A stretch of 64,000 nt of DNA from CAXMST01 sp038206985 (GTDB taxonomy: Bacteria; Actinomycetota; Thermoleophilia; Solirubrobacterales; 70-9): assembly GCA_038206985.1 (NCBI GenBank), contig JBBRAH010000003.1, positions 1 through 64,000 of the forward strand, in the 5' to 3' direction. Below, piece after piece: positions 46,576-56,591 of this stretch. Under the pieces are notes generated by a model. The model ran no database searches and had not been told where the DNA came from. It saw only the letters and a program-made list of their open reading frames with translations. Made by a program: the position numbers and the translations under genes. Numbering within the stretch: position 1 is the stretch's first letter; each line of letters starts with the position of its first letter.

Positions 46576-46576
46576 A

Positions 46577-48916
46577 ATGGAACCAGCAGCAGGGGCACGG
46601 CTGCGGCGCGAGGACCGTCGCCTGCTGACAGGACGCGGCCGGTTCCTCGACGACATCGACGATCGTCGCCAGCTCCATGCGGCATTCGTACGGTCACCCC
46701 ACGGCAGCGCCGCGATCGGCTCGATCGACGCAACGGCGGCGCTCGCCGGGACGGGCGTCGAAGCGGTGTTCAGCGCCGCCGACCTGGACGTGGCTGAGCC
46801 CCAGCCGATGGTCTGGAAGCCAACGGACACCGAGGTACTCCAGCCGGAGTGGTGGCCGCTTGCCCGCGATCGGGTCGCCTGCGTCGGAGTCCCGGTCGCG
46901 GTCGTCATCGGCAGCGACCGCTACGCCGTCGAGGATGCGGTCGAGAACGTGGTCGTCGAGTACGAGCCGGGGCCCGTCGTGGTCGACCCGCTCGTGGCCC
47001 TGGAGGAGGGCTCACCGCTGGTCCACCCCGAGCTCGGGGCCAACAAGTGCTTTGAATGGTCGCTGGGGGGCGGTGATCTCGAGGCGGGCTTCGAGAAGGC
47101 CGACCTGGTGCTCGAGAGAACGATTCGCAACCACAGGATCGCCGCCGTGCCGATGGAGACACGCGGGGTGATCGCCGAACCGCACGGCCGGAGGATTCGC
47201 CTCTGGACGTCCACCCAGAACCCCCATCTGGTCAAGACCTACGTCGCGCGGCAACTCGGGATCGACGCCGGCCGGCTCCATGTCTGCACCCCCGACGTTG
47301 GTGGTGGCTTCGGCTGCAAGGCGAATGCTTACCCGGAGGAAACGGTCATCGCCTGGTGCGCCCGGCGGCTCGGCCGGAGAATCAAGTGGGTCGAGAGCCG
47401 GAGCGAGAACCTGACCGCCACCAACCACGGCCGGGACCAGATCGACACGGTCCGGATCGGCGCCCAGGCTGATGGCCGGATCACGGCTTTGCACCTGCAG
47501 GTGATCGCCGACCTCGGCGCCTATCACCTCCTGTTCACCCCGTTCATCCCGACGACGACGGCCGTCGTGGCCAGCGGCTGCTACGCGATTCCGGCCGTTC
47601 GTACCGACGTTTTCGGCGTCTTCACGAACAAGTACCCGACCGACGCGATCCGCGGCGCCGGCCGGCCTGAGGCCACCCACGTGATCGAGGTGATGATCGA
47701 TCAGATCGCAGCCGGACTGGATCTCGACCCACTCGCGGTGCGAAGGCTCAATTTCATCCCGAAGGACGACTTCCCCGCTACAGTGGCAATGGGCGTCACC
47801 TACGACTCCGGCGACTACGAAGGCTCGCTGGATCGTCTGCTTGAGGATCTCGACCTTGCTGAGTTCAGGGCCGAGCAGGCACGCGAGCGTGAACGTGGCG
47901 TGCTCCTCGGTGTCGGCTTCTCCACCTACATGGAGGCCTCGGGCCTGGCCCCCTCTCGGCTGGCCGGGCCGAAGGGAAACGGGCTCGAGCTGTCCTTCTG
48001 GGAGTCAGCCATTGTCCGGGTCGCGCCGGATGGTTCGGCGACGGTTCAGACCGGTATCTGCCCTCAGGGTCAGGGCCACGAAACCACCTTTGCGCAGATC
48101 GTCGCAGACCGCATCGGCGCCGACCCCGACCAGGTGCAGGTGGTCTGGGGGGACACCGACGCTGTCCCCCAGGGCATGGGCACCTATGGCTCGCGGGGAA
48201 TCGCCGTCGGCGGCGGAGCCGCCGCGGTCGCAGCCGACCGAGTCGCCGACAAGGCACGGGAGATCGCCGGCGAGCTGCTCGAGGTCGACCCCGAGGACGT
48301 TGAGCTCGGCACGGCGGGGTATGCCGTCCGCGGCTCGCCGGGCCGCTCCGTTTCGCTGACCGAGGTCGCCACCGCGGCCCACGTGCCGGACGAGATGCCC
48401 GACGACTTCGAGCCGGGTCTCGAGGCCACCTGCTTCTTCGATCCACCGGGCTTCGTGCATCCTTTCGGAGCGCACGCGGCGGTGGTCAAGGTAGATGCCG
48501 AGACCGGAAGCGTCGAGCTCCTTCGCTACGTTGCGGTCGACGACTGCGGACGGAGGATCAATCCGATCCTCGTCGAGGGTCAGATCCACGGCGGCATCGC
48601 GCAGGGGATCGGGCAGGCGCTGTACGAGGCAGTCGAGTTCGATGCGCAGGGTCAGCCACAGACGGCCAGCCTCCTCGACTACGCACTGCCCGGATCGACC
48701 GAGATCCCGGCCATCTCGAGCTCGGCAACCGAGACCCCCTCGCCTATGAACCGCCTTGGCGCCAAGGGCGCCGGCGAGGCCGGGACCATCGGCGCGACCC
48801 CGGCGGTCCTGAACGCGGTCATCGACGCTCTCGAGCCGCTCGGCGTCGATTTCCTCAACATGCCGATCTCACCGCAGCGGGTACGGGCGGCGATCGCCAC
48901 CGCCAACCGGGGCTGA
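46577..48916 (+). CDS. Xanthine dehydrogenase-family molybdenum subunit #3
   Basis: A 779-residue large subunit of CoxL/XdhA type. Motifs are VGGGFGCKANAYPEE (about 241), active-site loop DAIRGAGRPEA (about 356) and the catalytic Glu in GAKGAGEAG near the C-terminus. The loop is of the form II (RGAGR) kind. It is translated directly after the ABC permease. No small or FAD subunit adjoins, so it is another orphan large subunit. It converges on the second MFS gene with a 12-base gap. Confidence 0.9.
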   Translation: MEPAAGARLRREDRRLLTGRGRFLDDIDDRRQLHAAFVRSPHGSAAIGSIDATAALAGTGVEAVFSAADLDVAEPQPMVWKPTDTEVLQPEWWPLARDRVACVGVPVAVVIGSDRYAVEDAVENVVVEYEPGPVVVDPLVALEEGSPLVHPELGANKCFEWSLGGGDLEAGFEKADLVLERTIRNHRIAAVPMETRGVIAEPHGRRIRLWTSTQNPHLVKTYVARQLGIDAGRLHVCTPDVGGGFGCKANAYPEETVIAWCARRLGRRIKWVESRSENLTATNHGRDQIDTVRIGAQADGRITALHLQVIADLGAYHLLFTPFIPTTTAVVASGCYAIPAVRTDVFGVFTNKYPTDAIRGAGRPEATHVIEVMIDQIAAGLDLDPLAVRRLNFIPKDDFPATVAMGVTYDSGDYEGSLDRLLEDLDLAEFRAEQARERERGVLLGVGFSTYMEASGLAPSRLAGPKGNGLELSFWESAIVRVAPDGSATVQTGICPQGQGHETTFAQIVADRIGADPDQVQVVWGDTDAVPQGMGTYGSRGIAVGGGAAAVAADRVADKAREIAGELLEVDPEDVELGTAGYAVRGSPGRSVSLTEVATAAHVPDEMPDDFEPGLEATCFFDPPGFVHPFGAHAAVVKVDAETGSVELLRYVAVDDCGRRINPILVEGQIHGGIAQGIGQALYEAVEFDAQGQPQTASLLDYALPGSTEIPAISSSATETPSPMNRLGAKGAGEAGTIGATPAVLNAVIDALEPLGVDFLNMPISPQRVRAAIATANRG

Positions 48917-48928
48917 CCGCCTGCCGGC

Positions 48929-50095
48929 TCACCTGCGCAGGGTGACTGCAAGCAGCCCGCCGCCGGCCACCACCCCCGCGAGTATCGACATCGGGATCTC
49001 GAACCCACCGGAGAGATCGCGCATCGCGCCGATCAACACCGGTGCGAGTGACCCGAGCATGAAGCCGATACCCATCGCCCATGCAACCCCGGTCGCGGTC
49101 GATTCGGAGGTCGGGCCAGCATCGAGAGGCAGGGTGAGCACCAGGGGGAAGAGCACGCCGTTGGCGATCGCGAAGCCACCGATCCACAGCCACGGGAGAG
49201 TCGTCGGGGCGAGTGCGAAGCCGAGGATCGCGGCGGCGGCCATGAGCGCCGAGGCGCTCGTCCACACCCTGCGATTGCGGCCGTCCGAGAGCCCCGGGAG
49301 GGTCAGTGCTGCCGGGATCGAGATCAGCAGGATCGCTCCCGTCACGGCCCCGGCAGCCGTGGCGCTCCAGCCGGCGTCCTGGTAGACGGCGGCGACCCAG
49401 GCAACGGTCCCGGTGAAGCCCAACGAGGCGCCGCCGAAGATCAGCCCCAGGCGCAGGTCGAGACTGCTGGGCCGTCCCAGTCGCGGGGTCTGCGGCGCCC
49501 TCTCCGACACTCCGGGGAGGCGCCGGATCCAGAGCGGGATCGCGATTGCCGCCGGCACGGCCGTCAGAGCCAGGGCGGGCCGCCACCCCCCGAGCGCGTG
49601 ACTGAGCGGCACGATCGTGTAGGCGACGACCGCGGCGCCGACCGACATCAGCGCCACGTACGCCCCCGTGATGCGCCCAGGTGCAGCCGGGAAGGCGCGC
49701 TTGACCACCGAGGGCAACACCGCACCCGCGACCGCAACCCCCACGCCGAGTGGAATCGTCACCGCGAGCAGGAGTGCCCCGGTCGGCACGATGCCGCGCA
49801 GAGCCGAGGTGACGGCGATCAGGACGAGGCAGGCGAGCGCCACCCGCCCAGCCCCGTGTCGCCTCAGCAGGTGCGGGGCGAGGAGGGCGAACAGGCCCAT
49901 GCAGAAGAACGGGATCGTGACCAGCAGCCCCGCGAGCGTGCTGCTCATGTCCAGGTCGCTGCGGATCGTCTCGATGATCGGACCGACCGCGACCACCGCA
50001 ATCCGGAGATTGACTGCAAGGCCGAGTATTCCGGCCAGGATCCAGCGGTCGAGTCGCGGCGGAGCGGTCCGGGCGTCCGCCGCCCCCGTTTCCAC
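48929..50095 (-). CDS. MFS transporter, CynX/NimT-like, second copy
   Basis: A 388-residue carrier with twelve spans and the same family pattern as the carrier at 26070 (LGLAVNLRIAVVAVGPIIET, then SDLDMSSTLAGLLVTIPFFC). It lies five bases after subunit #4 and so closes the operon that starts at the isochorismatase-like gene. Two paralogous carriers in two units suggest separate substrates or import/export division. Confidence 0.85.
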   Translation of the reverse strand: METGAADARTAPPRLDRWILAGILGLAVNLRIAVVAVGPIIETIRSDLDMSSTLAGLLVTIPFFCMGLFALLAPHLLRRHGAGRVALACLVLIAVTSALRGIVPTGALLLAVTIPLGVGVAVAGAVLPSVVKRAFPAAPGRITGAYVALMSVGAAVVAYTIVPLSHALGGWRPALALTAVPAAIAIPLWIRRLPGVSERAPQTPRLGRPSSLDLRLGLIFGGASLGFTGTVAWVAAVYQDAGWSATAAGAVTGAILLISIPAALTLPGLSDGRNRRVWTSASALMAAAAILGFALAPTTLPWLWIGGFAIANGVLFPLVLTLPLDAGPTSESTATGVAWAMGIGFMLGSLAPVLIGAMRDLSGGFEIPMSILAGVVAGGGLLAVTLRR

Positions 50096-50100
50096 CGGGG

Positions 50101-52473
50101 TCAGCCCACGTCTACGATCGGCGACCGGCGGGCGAGATCGTAAACCCGGGACGGAGCGAGCTCCAGCCGGTCGACATCCACGTCGAGCGCGTCACCGACG
50201 GCGGTTGCGATGACGGCCGGGCTGAACACGGTGCCCGACTCCCCCACTCCCTTGATTCCGAGCGCCGTGTAAGGCGAGGCAGTCTCGATGTGGTCGAGCT
50301 CGAGCTTTGGGATGTCGTGGGAGGTGGGGATCAGGTAGTCCATGAACGTGGTCGCCAGAGGCTGTCCGTTCTCGTCGTAGACGAGGTGCTCGTGGATCGT
50401 GCCGCCGATCCCCTGGGCCGTGGCCCCGTAGATCTGGCCCTCGACAATCATCGGGTTGATGACCGTCCCGCAGTCGTGCACGATCACGTACCGCTCGAAG
50501 CGGATCTTGCCCGTGTTCGGGTCGATCTCGGCAATAGCGGCATGGGTCGCGTTGGCGAAGGTGGCCGAAGGGGGATCGAAATGGGCCGTCTCCTCGATAG
50601 TCGGCTCGGGCAGCACGTCGTCCGGGAACTCCGAGGCCGTGAAGTACGCGGCATGAGCGAGGTCCGCGAGAAGAATCTGCTTCGACGGACTGCCCTTGAC
50701 GACGACCGCGCCGTCGCTGAGCTCGAGGTCCTCCGTGCTGGCCTCGAGCATGTGGGCCGCGAGCTTGAAGAGCTTCGCCCGGACCTTGTCGGCGGCCATC
50801 ACAGCGGCTGTCCCGCCGAGTGTGGCCTGCCGACTCGCCCACGCGCCGGCGCCATATGGGCTCTTCGACGTGTCGCCCATGCTGATCGTGACGTCGTCGA
50901 CCCCGACACCGAGCTGGTCGGCGACGATCTGCCCCAGGGTCGTCTCGATCCCCTGACCGATCGCGGTCGTCCCGAACAGCGCGTGAACCTTGCCCTGGGA
51001 GTCGATCTTGATCTGACATCCCTCCTGGCCCGAGATCGGCACCCCGCGTACCCCGTACCAGGTGGCACCGCGAGCCAACGCCTCGCCGCCACAGGAGATG
51101 CCCAGCCCGAAGTAGCGCCCCTGCTCACGCATCTCGGCCTGGAAGGAAGCGAAGTCCCCGAAGCCGATCATCTCCATGGCGCGCTCGAGGGCCGGGATGT
51201 AGCTGCCCGACTCGATCAGATACCCGCCGGTGAGGGTCTTGTATGGGAACTGGTCCTCGTGCAGCAGATTCCGGCGACGGACCTCGACCCGGTCGAGGTC
51301 GGTTGCCTTGGCCACCTCGTCCAGGAGGCGATCCATCACGAAGATCGTGACCGGCTGGGCAACGCCCCGATAAACGCAGAGCGGCGGCTTGTTGGTCATC
51401 ACGACATTCAGCTCGTAGCCGTAGGCCGGGATGTCGTGGCCCGCGGCGACCATGTCGATCGCCGCCATCATTCCCTCAACCGTGTTGCCACGAGCCGGCA
51501 CGCCGTAGGCGCCGGCGTCGCTGAGGATCTTTACCTTCAGCCCGAGAATCGAGCCTGCCGCGTCGTAGGCCAGCTCGGCATCGACGACCATGTCGCGATG
51601 CTGGCTGCTCCCGATCAGATCCTCCTGCCTATCCTGAATCCACTTCACGTTCCAGGCCCCGCCCAGCAGCACGGCGATCGCTGTGCATGCGAGCTCCTCC
51701 GGATAGACCGGCAACTTGATGCCGAAGCCACCGCCGGAGTCCGGTGCGATGACCTCGAGCTTCGATTCCGGCCAGTCGAGCACGCGGGCGATCACCGTCC
51801 GTGCGAGAAAGACGTCTTGCCAGGGGGCGCGGAGCTGCAGCACCTCGGATGCGGGGTCGTAGCTGGCTACGATCCCGCGGGTCTCCAGCGGCGCACCGGT
51901 GTGGCGCTGCGCCGACAGTCGCTTGCTGACCACGCCCGCAGCCTTCTCGAAGGCGGCGTCTAGCTCGCCGGCGGCGAACTCATCGTGAAAATAGATGTTG
52001 TCGCCCCACTCGTCGTAGAGCAGGTCACCCCCGCCCGCCAGCGATTTCTCGGCGTCGACCACGGGGTCGAGCGGCTCGTAATCGACCTCGACCAGCTCGG
52101 CGATGTCCTCCGCCTGGTAGCGGCTCGGAGCGACCACCGCCGCGAGCGGCTCCCCCACCCAGCGCACCTTTTCACGTACGAGCGGGAAGTAGTCAGCGGT
52201 GGAGGTTCCCTTCCAGCCGCCCCAGTAGCGGTTCACGCACACCGACTCGAGATCCTCGGCGGTAAACACCGCGATCGTGTCGGGATGGGCCCGCGCCGCC
52301 TCGAGGTCCATGCGGACTACCCGGGCATGAGCCTCCGAGCTGCGTACGAAGCTGACATGCGCGAGGTTGGGAAATGGAAGGTCGTTGATGTAGCGGCCGA
52401 GGCCGCGCGTCAGTCTCCCGGCCTCCCGCATCGGGATGCCCTTGCCGACCCATCCGCCCGCTCGCTTGCTCAT
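50101..52473 (-). CDS. Xanthine dehydrogenase-family molybdenum subunit #4
   Basis: About 790 residues from ATG 52473 (MSKRAGGWVGKGIPMREAGR). Motifs are DSGGGFGIKLPVYPEE, the loop LCVYRGVAQPVTIF and the catalytic Glu in GIKGVGESG. The loop differs from all the other copies, suggesting another substrate. Unlike #1-#3 and #6 it sits with a complete set: its ATG overlaps the 2Fe-2S gene stop by four bases and an FAD subunit precedes that, giving a large-small-medium heterotrimer. Confidence 0.92.
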   Translation of the reverse strand: MSKRAGGWVGKGIPMREAGRLTRGLGRYINDLPFPNLAHVSFVRSSEAHARVVRMDLEAARAHPDTIAVFTAEDLESVCVNRYWGGWKGTSTADYFPLVREKVRWVGEPLAAVVAPSRYQAEDIAELVEVDYEPLDPVVDAEKSLAGGGDLLYDEWGDNIYFHDEFAAGELDAAFEKAAGVVSKRLSAQRHTGAPLETRGIVASYDPASEVLQLRAPWQDVFLARTVIARVLDWPESKLEVIAPDSGGGFGIKLPVYPEELACTAIAVLLGGAWNVKWIQDRQEDLIGSSQHRDMVVDAELAYDAAGSILGLKVKILSDAGAYGVPARGNTVEGMMAAIDMVAAGHDIPAYGYELNVVMTNKPPLCVYRGVAQPVTIFVMDRLLDEVAKATDLDRVEVRRRNLLHEDQFPYKTLTGGYLIESGSYIPALERAMEMIGFGDFASFQAEMREQGRYFGLGISCGGEALARGATWYGVRGVPISGQEGCQIKIDSQGKVHALFGTTAIGQGIETTLGQIVADQLGVGVDDVTISMGDTSKSPYGAGAWASRQATLGGTAAVMAADKVRAKLFKLAAHMLEASTEDLELSDGAVVVKGSPSKQILLADLAHAAYFTASEFPDDVLPEPTIEETAHFDPPSATFANATHAAIAEIDPNTGKIRFERYVIVHDCGTVINPMIVEGQIYGATAQGIGGTIHEHLVYDENGQPLATTFMDYLIPTSHDIPKLELDHIETASPYTALGIKGVGESGTVFSPAVIATAVGDALDVDVDRLELAPSRVYDLARRSPIVDVG

Positions 52474-52934
52474 GCTTCCGCCGCGGCCATGATCGAGGTG
52501 ACGATGCCGTCGTAGCCGGTGCAGCGGCAGAGGTTGCCGGAGATGGCCTCGCGAACCTCTTCCTCGCTGGGCTTCGGATTCTCTTCCAGGAACGCCTTTG
52601 CAGTGAGCAGCATCCCCGGCGTGCAGAAGCCGCACTGAAGCCCGAGATTGTCGACAAACGCCTGCTGCAGCACACTGAGCTGATCGCCGTCAGCCAGCGA
52701 CTCGACGGTCTCGATCTCCCGGCCCTCGGCCTGGCGCGCGAACATCAGGCAAGAACGAACGGGCTGACCGTCGAGCAGGACTGTGCAGGCACCGCAGACA
52801 CCGTGCTCGCAGCCCGGATGCGCGCCGGTCAAACCGAGCTCATCCCTGAGCGTGTCAAGGAGCAGCTGTCGGTCCTCGACGCTGACGGCGCGCTCCTGGC
52901 CGTTGACACTGAGACTGAACTCGCTTGGCTCCAT
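52470..52934 (-). CDS. 2Fe-2S small subunit of a molybdenum hydroxylase (with #4)
   Basis: A 154-residue subunit with Cys clusters GCEHGVCGACTVLLDG...C and QCGFCTPGMLL ... NLCRCTGYDGI. The standard length lacks the acidic tail of the paralogue at 31650. It overlaps the gene for subunit #4 by four bases and follows the FAD subunit by 13 bases. Confidence 0.93.
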   Translation of the reverse strand: MEPSEFSLSVNGQERAVSVEDRQLLLDTLRDELGLTGAHPGCEHGVCGACTVLLDGQPVRSCLMFARQAEGREIETVESLADGDQLSVLQQAFVDNLGLQCGFCTPGMLLTAKAFLEENPKPSEEEVREAISGNLCRCTGYDGIVTSIMAAAEA

Positions 52935-52947
52935 CTCTCCCTCCTCT

Positions 52948-53799
52948 CTATCGCGTTAAGGCGCGCTCGAATGCGCGCCGGGTCAGCTCACTCGCAAGAT
53001 TACGGCGGTACTCGGTACTGCCGTGGATGTCGCCCGTTGGATCGACCTGCTCGCGCACGAGCGCGGCGGCGCGCTCGACGGCATCGGAGCGGCCGGCGCC
53101 CTCGAGATCCTGGAGGCCATCGAGGGCGAACGGGGTCGAATCGACGCCGCCGAGCACGACGCGGGCGGGGCCCACCTGATCGCCGTCGTGGTCCACGACG
53201 CAGGCGACGGAGACCAGGGCGAAGTCGCCGGGGCGGCGGGCGAACTCCTCGAAGGCTGTGCCTGTGCCTGCGCCGGTCGACGGCATGTTCACCGAGACCA
53301 GCAGCTCATCCTCGGCGATCGCCGTCATCAGAAAGCCGTAGAAGAGGTCGTCGGCGGCCACCACCCGCTCGCTGCCCTGCTTGCGAAGCGTCACCGAGCC
53401 ACGCAGCGCCAAGAGCACGATCGGCAACTCGGCAGCGGGGTCGGCATGGGCAATCGTCCCGCCGATCGTGCCGCGGTTGCGGATCGCGACATGGGCAATG
53501 TGCGGAATCGCCTCGGCGAGCAGCGGACAGTGCTTGGCCAGCTCGCCGTCACGCTCGAGATCCGTCTGGGTTGTCAGGGCGCCAATCTCGAGAGTTCCAC
53601 CGGCCAACGTCCAGCCCCGCAGCCCCTCGATCCGCGTGATGTCGAGCAGCGAGTCGGGGCGGGCGAACCTCATATTCATCAGGGCGACCAGGCTCTGGCC
53701 CCCGGCGACCACCTTGACCTCGTCGCCGCACTCAGCGAGGCGGGCAAGCGCGTCATCGATCGACTCCGCGCGCTCGTACACAAAGGCTGCGGGCTTCAC
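52948..53799 (-). CDS. FAD-binding medium subunit (with #4)
   Basis: A 283-residue CoxM/XdhB-type subunit with VAGGQSLVALMNMRFA and RNRGTIGGTIAHADPAAELP as FAD motifs and the C-terminal flavoprotein domain. It overlaps the fused subunit #5 gene by four bases, so #4 and #5 are made from one message and could share it. Confidence 0.92.
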   Translation of the reverse strand: MKPAAFVYERAESIDDALARLAECGDEVKVVAGGQSLVALMNMRFARPDSLLDITRIEGLRGWTLAGGTLEIGALTTQTDLERDGELAKHCPLLAEAIPHIAHVAIRNRGTIGGTIAHADPAAELPIVLLALRGSVTLRKQGSERVVAADDLFYGFLMTAIAEDELLVSVNMPSTGAGTGTAFEEFARRPGDFALVSVACVVDHDGDQVGPARVVLGGVDSTPFALDGLQDLEGAGRSDAVERAAALVREQVDPTGDIHGSTEYRRNLASELTRRAFERALTR

Positions 53800-56591
53800 T
53801 TCTGACTCCTTTCCGCGCGCCGCGCGAGTAGATCCAGCACGACCTCCGGTGTGACCGGCAGCTGTCTCGGGCGCTCGCCGAGCGCATGGGTGACGGCGTT
53901 GGCGACGGCGGGGGCGATCGGTACTACAGAGGCTTCCCCCAGTCCCTTGGCGCCGAATGGCCCGGTCGGCTCCTCCGAGTCGAGGATCACGGTGTCGATC
54001 TCAGGCATGTCCGCCGCGCGGAGCAACTGATAGGCGCCGAAGCTCCGGGTCGCCAGGCGCCCGTCGGGATCGAAGCTGATCGCCTCGCCGATCGCGGCGC
54101 CGAGGCCCATATGGATCGCCCCGTGCAGCTGGCCCTCGACGAACATCGGGTTCACGGGGCGGCCACAGTCGATTGCCTCGGAGACCCGCTCGACATCGAT
54201 CGTCCCGGTGTGCGGGTCGATCGCGATCTCGGCGATGCAGACAGCGTACGGGGCGGCGACATTGGTGGGCAGGAAGGTCCCCTTGGCGACGAGCCGCTGT
54301 GGATGGTCGGACTCGTAGCGGACCCACCGCGCCACGTCGGCGATCTCCAGATCCTTGCCGGGCGTCCCCCGAACCTGCACTCGGCCGTCCTCGATGTTGA
54401 GGTCGGTCGCATCGAGCTCGAGCATCTGCGACGCCTCGTTGAGCAACTGTTCGCGCATGTCCGCGGCGGCCTGCCGGATCGCACCGCCGGCCACGTAAGT
54501 AGTGCGGCTGGAATGGGCCCCCTGGTCATAGGGGGCGAGATCCGTATCTCCGGTGTCGACCCGGATCCGCTCGCTGGGAACGCTGAGCTCCTCTGCGGCG
54601 AGCTGGGCGAAGATGGTGGTCGATCCGGTGCCGGTATCCGGTACGCCGACATGGATGATGAAGGTGCCGTCCTCGTGCAGGCTGAGCTGGGCGTCACCGT
54701 GGTCGCGGTAGTAGGGCATCACCGTGCTGATGTGGCTGCCGACCGCGACACCTATCCCGCGGAGCTTGCCGTCGCCCCGCGGTTCGAGCAGGTCGCGTCG
54801 CTTCGCGTCCCACCCGGTCCGCTCGCGTAGCTGCTCCAGCCCGTCCGCCGCGGCGGCGGAACGAATCTCCCAGTCGGGACCGAGATCGAGGTAGGGGTCG
54901 CCGGCGCGGACCACGTTGCGAATCCGGAGCTCGATCGGATCGATATCGAGGACCTCGGCCAGCTCGTCGAGCTGCGACTCGATCGCGAACGCCGCCTGGG
55001 GGGATCCGAAGCCGCGCATGCCTCCGCCCACCGGGGTGTTCGTGTAAGCGACCTGGCCCTGGTAGTGGATGTTGGGCACGTTGTAGAGCGCGGCGGAGCG
55101 GACCCCGAGCGAGAGCATCACCCGGTAGCCCATCGTCGAGTAGCCCCCGGTCGCGATCGTGGCTTGCGTGCGTCGGCCTACGAGCAGGCCGTCCTTGGTG
55201 GCCGCGAGCTCCGCGTTGACCACGGCCGCGTGGCGAACCCGGGTCGAAGTGAACTGCTCCTCGCGAGTGTTGACCAGCTTCACCGGCCGCCCCGTTCGCT
55301 GGGCGAGCATCACGACCGCATACTCGTCCGCGGGGTCCGAGCGCTCGCCATTGCCACCCCCCATGTCCGGGGCGATGATCCGGACCTTCGATTCCGGTAG
55401 CCCGAGGGCCATCGGAATGATCGAGCGAATGTGGAAGGGCACCTGGGTCGTGGCCCGGATCGTCACCATCCCGTCGAAGTCGACATCGGCGATGACCGCC
55501 TTCGGCTCCAGGTTCGCGTGCTGGGCGCCAGCGGAGAAAAAGACGCCCTCGAGGCGGACATCGGCGGATGCGAAGGCCTGCTCCGGATCGCCATAGCGCA
55601 GCTCCTTAGCAGGAGCGGCGACGTTGCCCGTGCCCTCGTGGATCTCCGGAGCCCCGGGCTGAAGCGCTTCCAGCGGATCGGTCAGAGCGGCGAGGGGCTC
55701 GTAGTCGACCTCGATCAGAGCCAGCGCCTCGGTCGCTGCCTGAAGCGACTCGGCAGCAACCATTGCAACGCGGTCTCCGTCGAAGCGCACCTTCTCGTTG
55801 AGTACGCGCTCGTCGTAGCGGAGGGTCTCGCCGTCGTTGGGGTTGCGGTAGGCGCTGTTGTAGGGCGTGTCGGGGACGTCCTCGAAGGTGATCACGTCGA
55901 CGACTCCGTCGAGCTCGAGCGCCGCGGACACATCGATCGACCGGATTCTTGCGTGAGCGTGCGGGGCGCGCAGCACCCTGGCGTGGAGCATGCCGGGGAC
56001 GACCATGTCGGCCAGGTACTTCTGTGCGCCGGAGACCTTCGCCAGGCTCGTCTTCTGGGGAAGACGTGCGCCCATGCCATCCGCCGGGGCCGGCTCAAGG
56101 GGCTCGGTCTGGAGCTCGCCGATAGCCGCCTGGGTGGCTTCAACGATCTTTTTGTAACCGGTGCAGCGGCAGAGATTCGAGCCCAGCGCCTCCCTGATCC
56201 GCCCCTCGGAGGGCTTCGGCTCGTTCTCCAGAAGGGACTGCAGCCGCAACAGGACTCCGCTGGTGCAGTAGCCGCACTGGAACGCGCCATGATCGATAAA
56301 GCTCTGCTGCAGCGGGCTCGGCTCACCCTCCGAAGCCAGCCCCTCGACCGTGCGGATGCTGGTGCCGTCGGCGCGCACCGCCGGTATCAGGCAGGACCGG
56401 ACCGGACGGCCGTCGACGATCACCGTGCAGGCGCCACACTGGCCGACCTCGCAGGCTGGCTTGGCCCCGGTGAGGCCGAGTGGGCCGCGGACCACCCGCA
56501 GCAGGCTCTCTGCCGGATCGACGTCGACCAGCGTCGACTCGCCGTTGAGCTCGAACTCGATAGGCACCTCGGTCGGCAGCAGAGTCGTCAC
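53796..56591 (-). CDS. Fused 2Fe-2S and molybdenum subunit #5
   Basis: About 931 residues from GTG 56591, which overlaps the upstream FAD gene stop (GTGA). Residues 1-160 carry both 2Fe-2S domains (CEVGQCGACTVIVDG, then QCGYCTSGVLL and NLCRCTGYKKI). From about 180 on is the molybdenum subunit, ending in the catalytic Glu of GAKGLGEAS. The glycine motif reads MGGGNGERSDPADEY rather than GGGFGxK, and the loop is GGGMRGFGSPQAA. A fusion of small and large parts without the FAD domain is one of the less common layouts. Confidence 0.92.
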   Translation of the reverse strand: MTTLLPTEVPIEFELNGESTLVDVDPAESLLRVVRGPLGLTGAKPACEVGQCGACTVIVDGRPVRSCLIPAVRADGTSIRTVEGLASEGEPSPLQQSFIDHGAFQCGYCTSGVLLRLQSLLENEPKPSEGRIREALGSNLCRCTGYKKIVEATQAAIGELQTEPLEPAPADGMGARLPQKTSLAKVSGAQKYLADMVVPGMLHARVLRAPHAHARIRSIDVSAALELDGVVDVITFEDVPDTPYNSAYRNPNDGETLRYDERVLNEKVRFDGDRVAMVAAESLQAATEALALIEVDYEPLAALTDPLEALQPGAPEIHEGTGNVAAPAKELRYGDPEQAFASADVRLEGVFFSAGAQHANLEPKAVIADVDFDGMVTIRATTQVPFHIRSIIPMALGLPESKVRIIAPDMGGGNGERSDPADEYAVVMLAQRTGRPVKLVNTREEQFTSTRVRHAAVVNAELAATKDGLLVGRRTQATIATGGYSTMGYRVMLSLGVRSAALYNVPNIHYQGQVAYTNTPVGGGMRGFGSPQAAFAIESQLDELAEVLDIDPIELRIRNVVRAGDPYLDLGPDWEIRSAAAADGLEQLRERTGWDAKRRDLLEPRGDGKLRGIGVAVGSHISTVMPYYRDHGDAQLSLHEDGTFIIHVGVPDTGTGSTTIFAQLAAEELSVPSERIRVDTGDTDLAPYDQGAHSSRTTYVAGGAIRQAAADMREQLLNEASQMLELDATDLNIEDGRVQVRGTPGKDLEIADVARWVRYESDHPQRLVAKGTFLPTNVAAPYAVCIAEIAIDPHTGTIDVERVSEAIDCGRPVNPMFVEGQLHGAIHMGLGAAIGEAISFDPDGRLATRSFGAYQLLRAADMPEIDTVILDSEEPTGPFGAKGLGEASVVPIAPAVANAVTHALGERPRQLPVTPEVVLDLLARRAERSQK

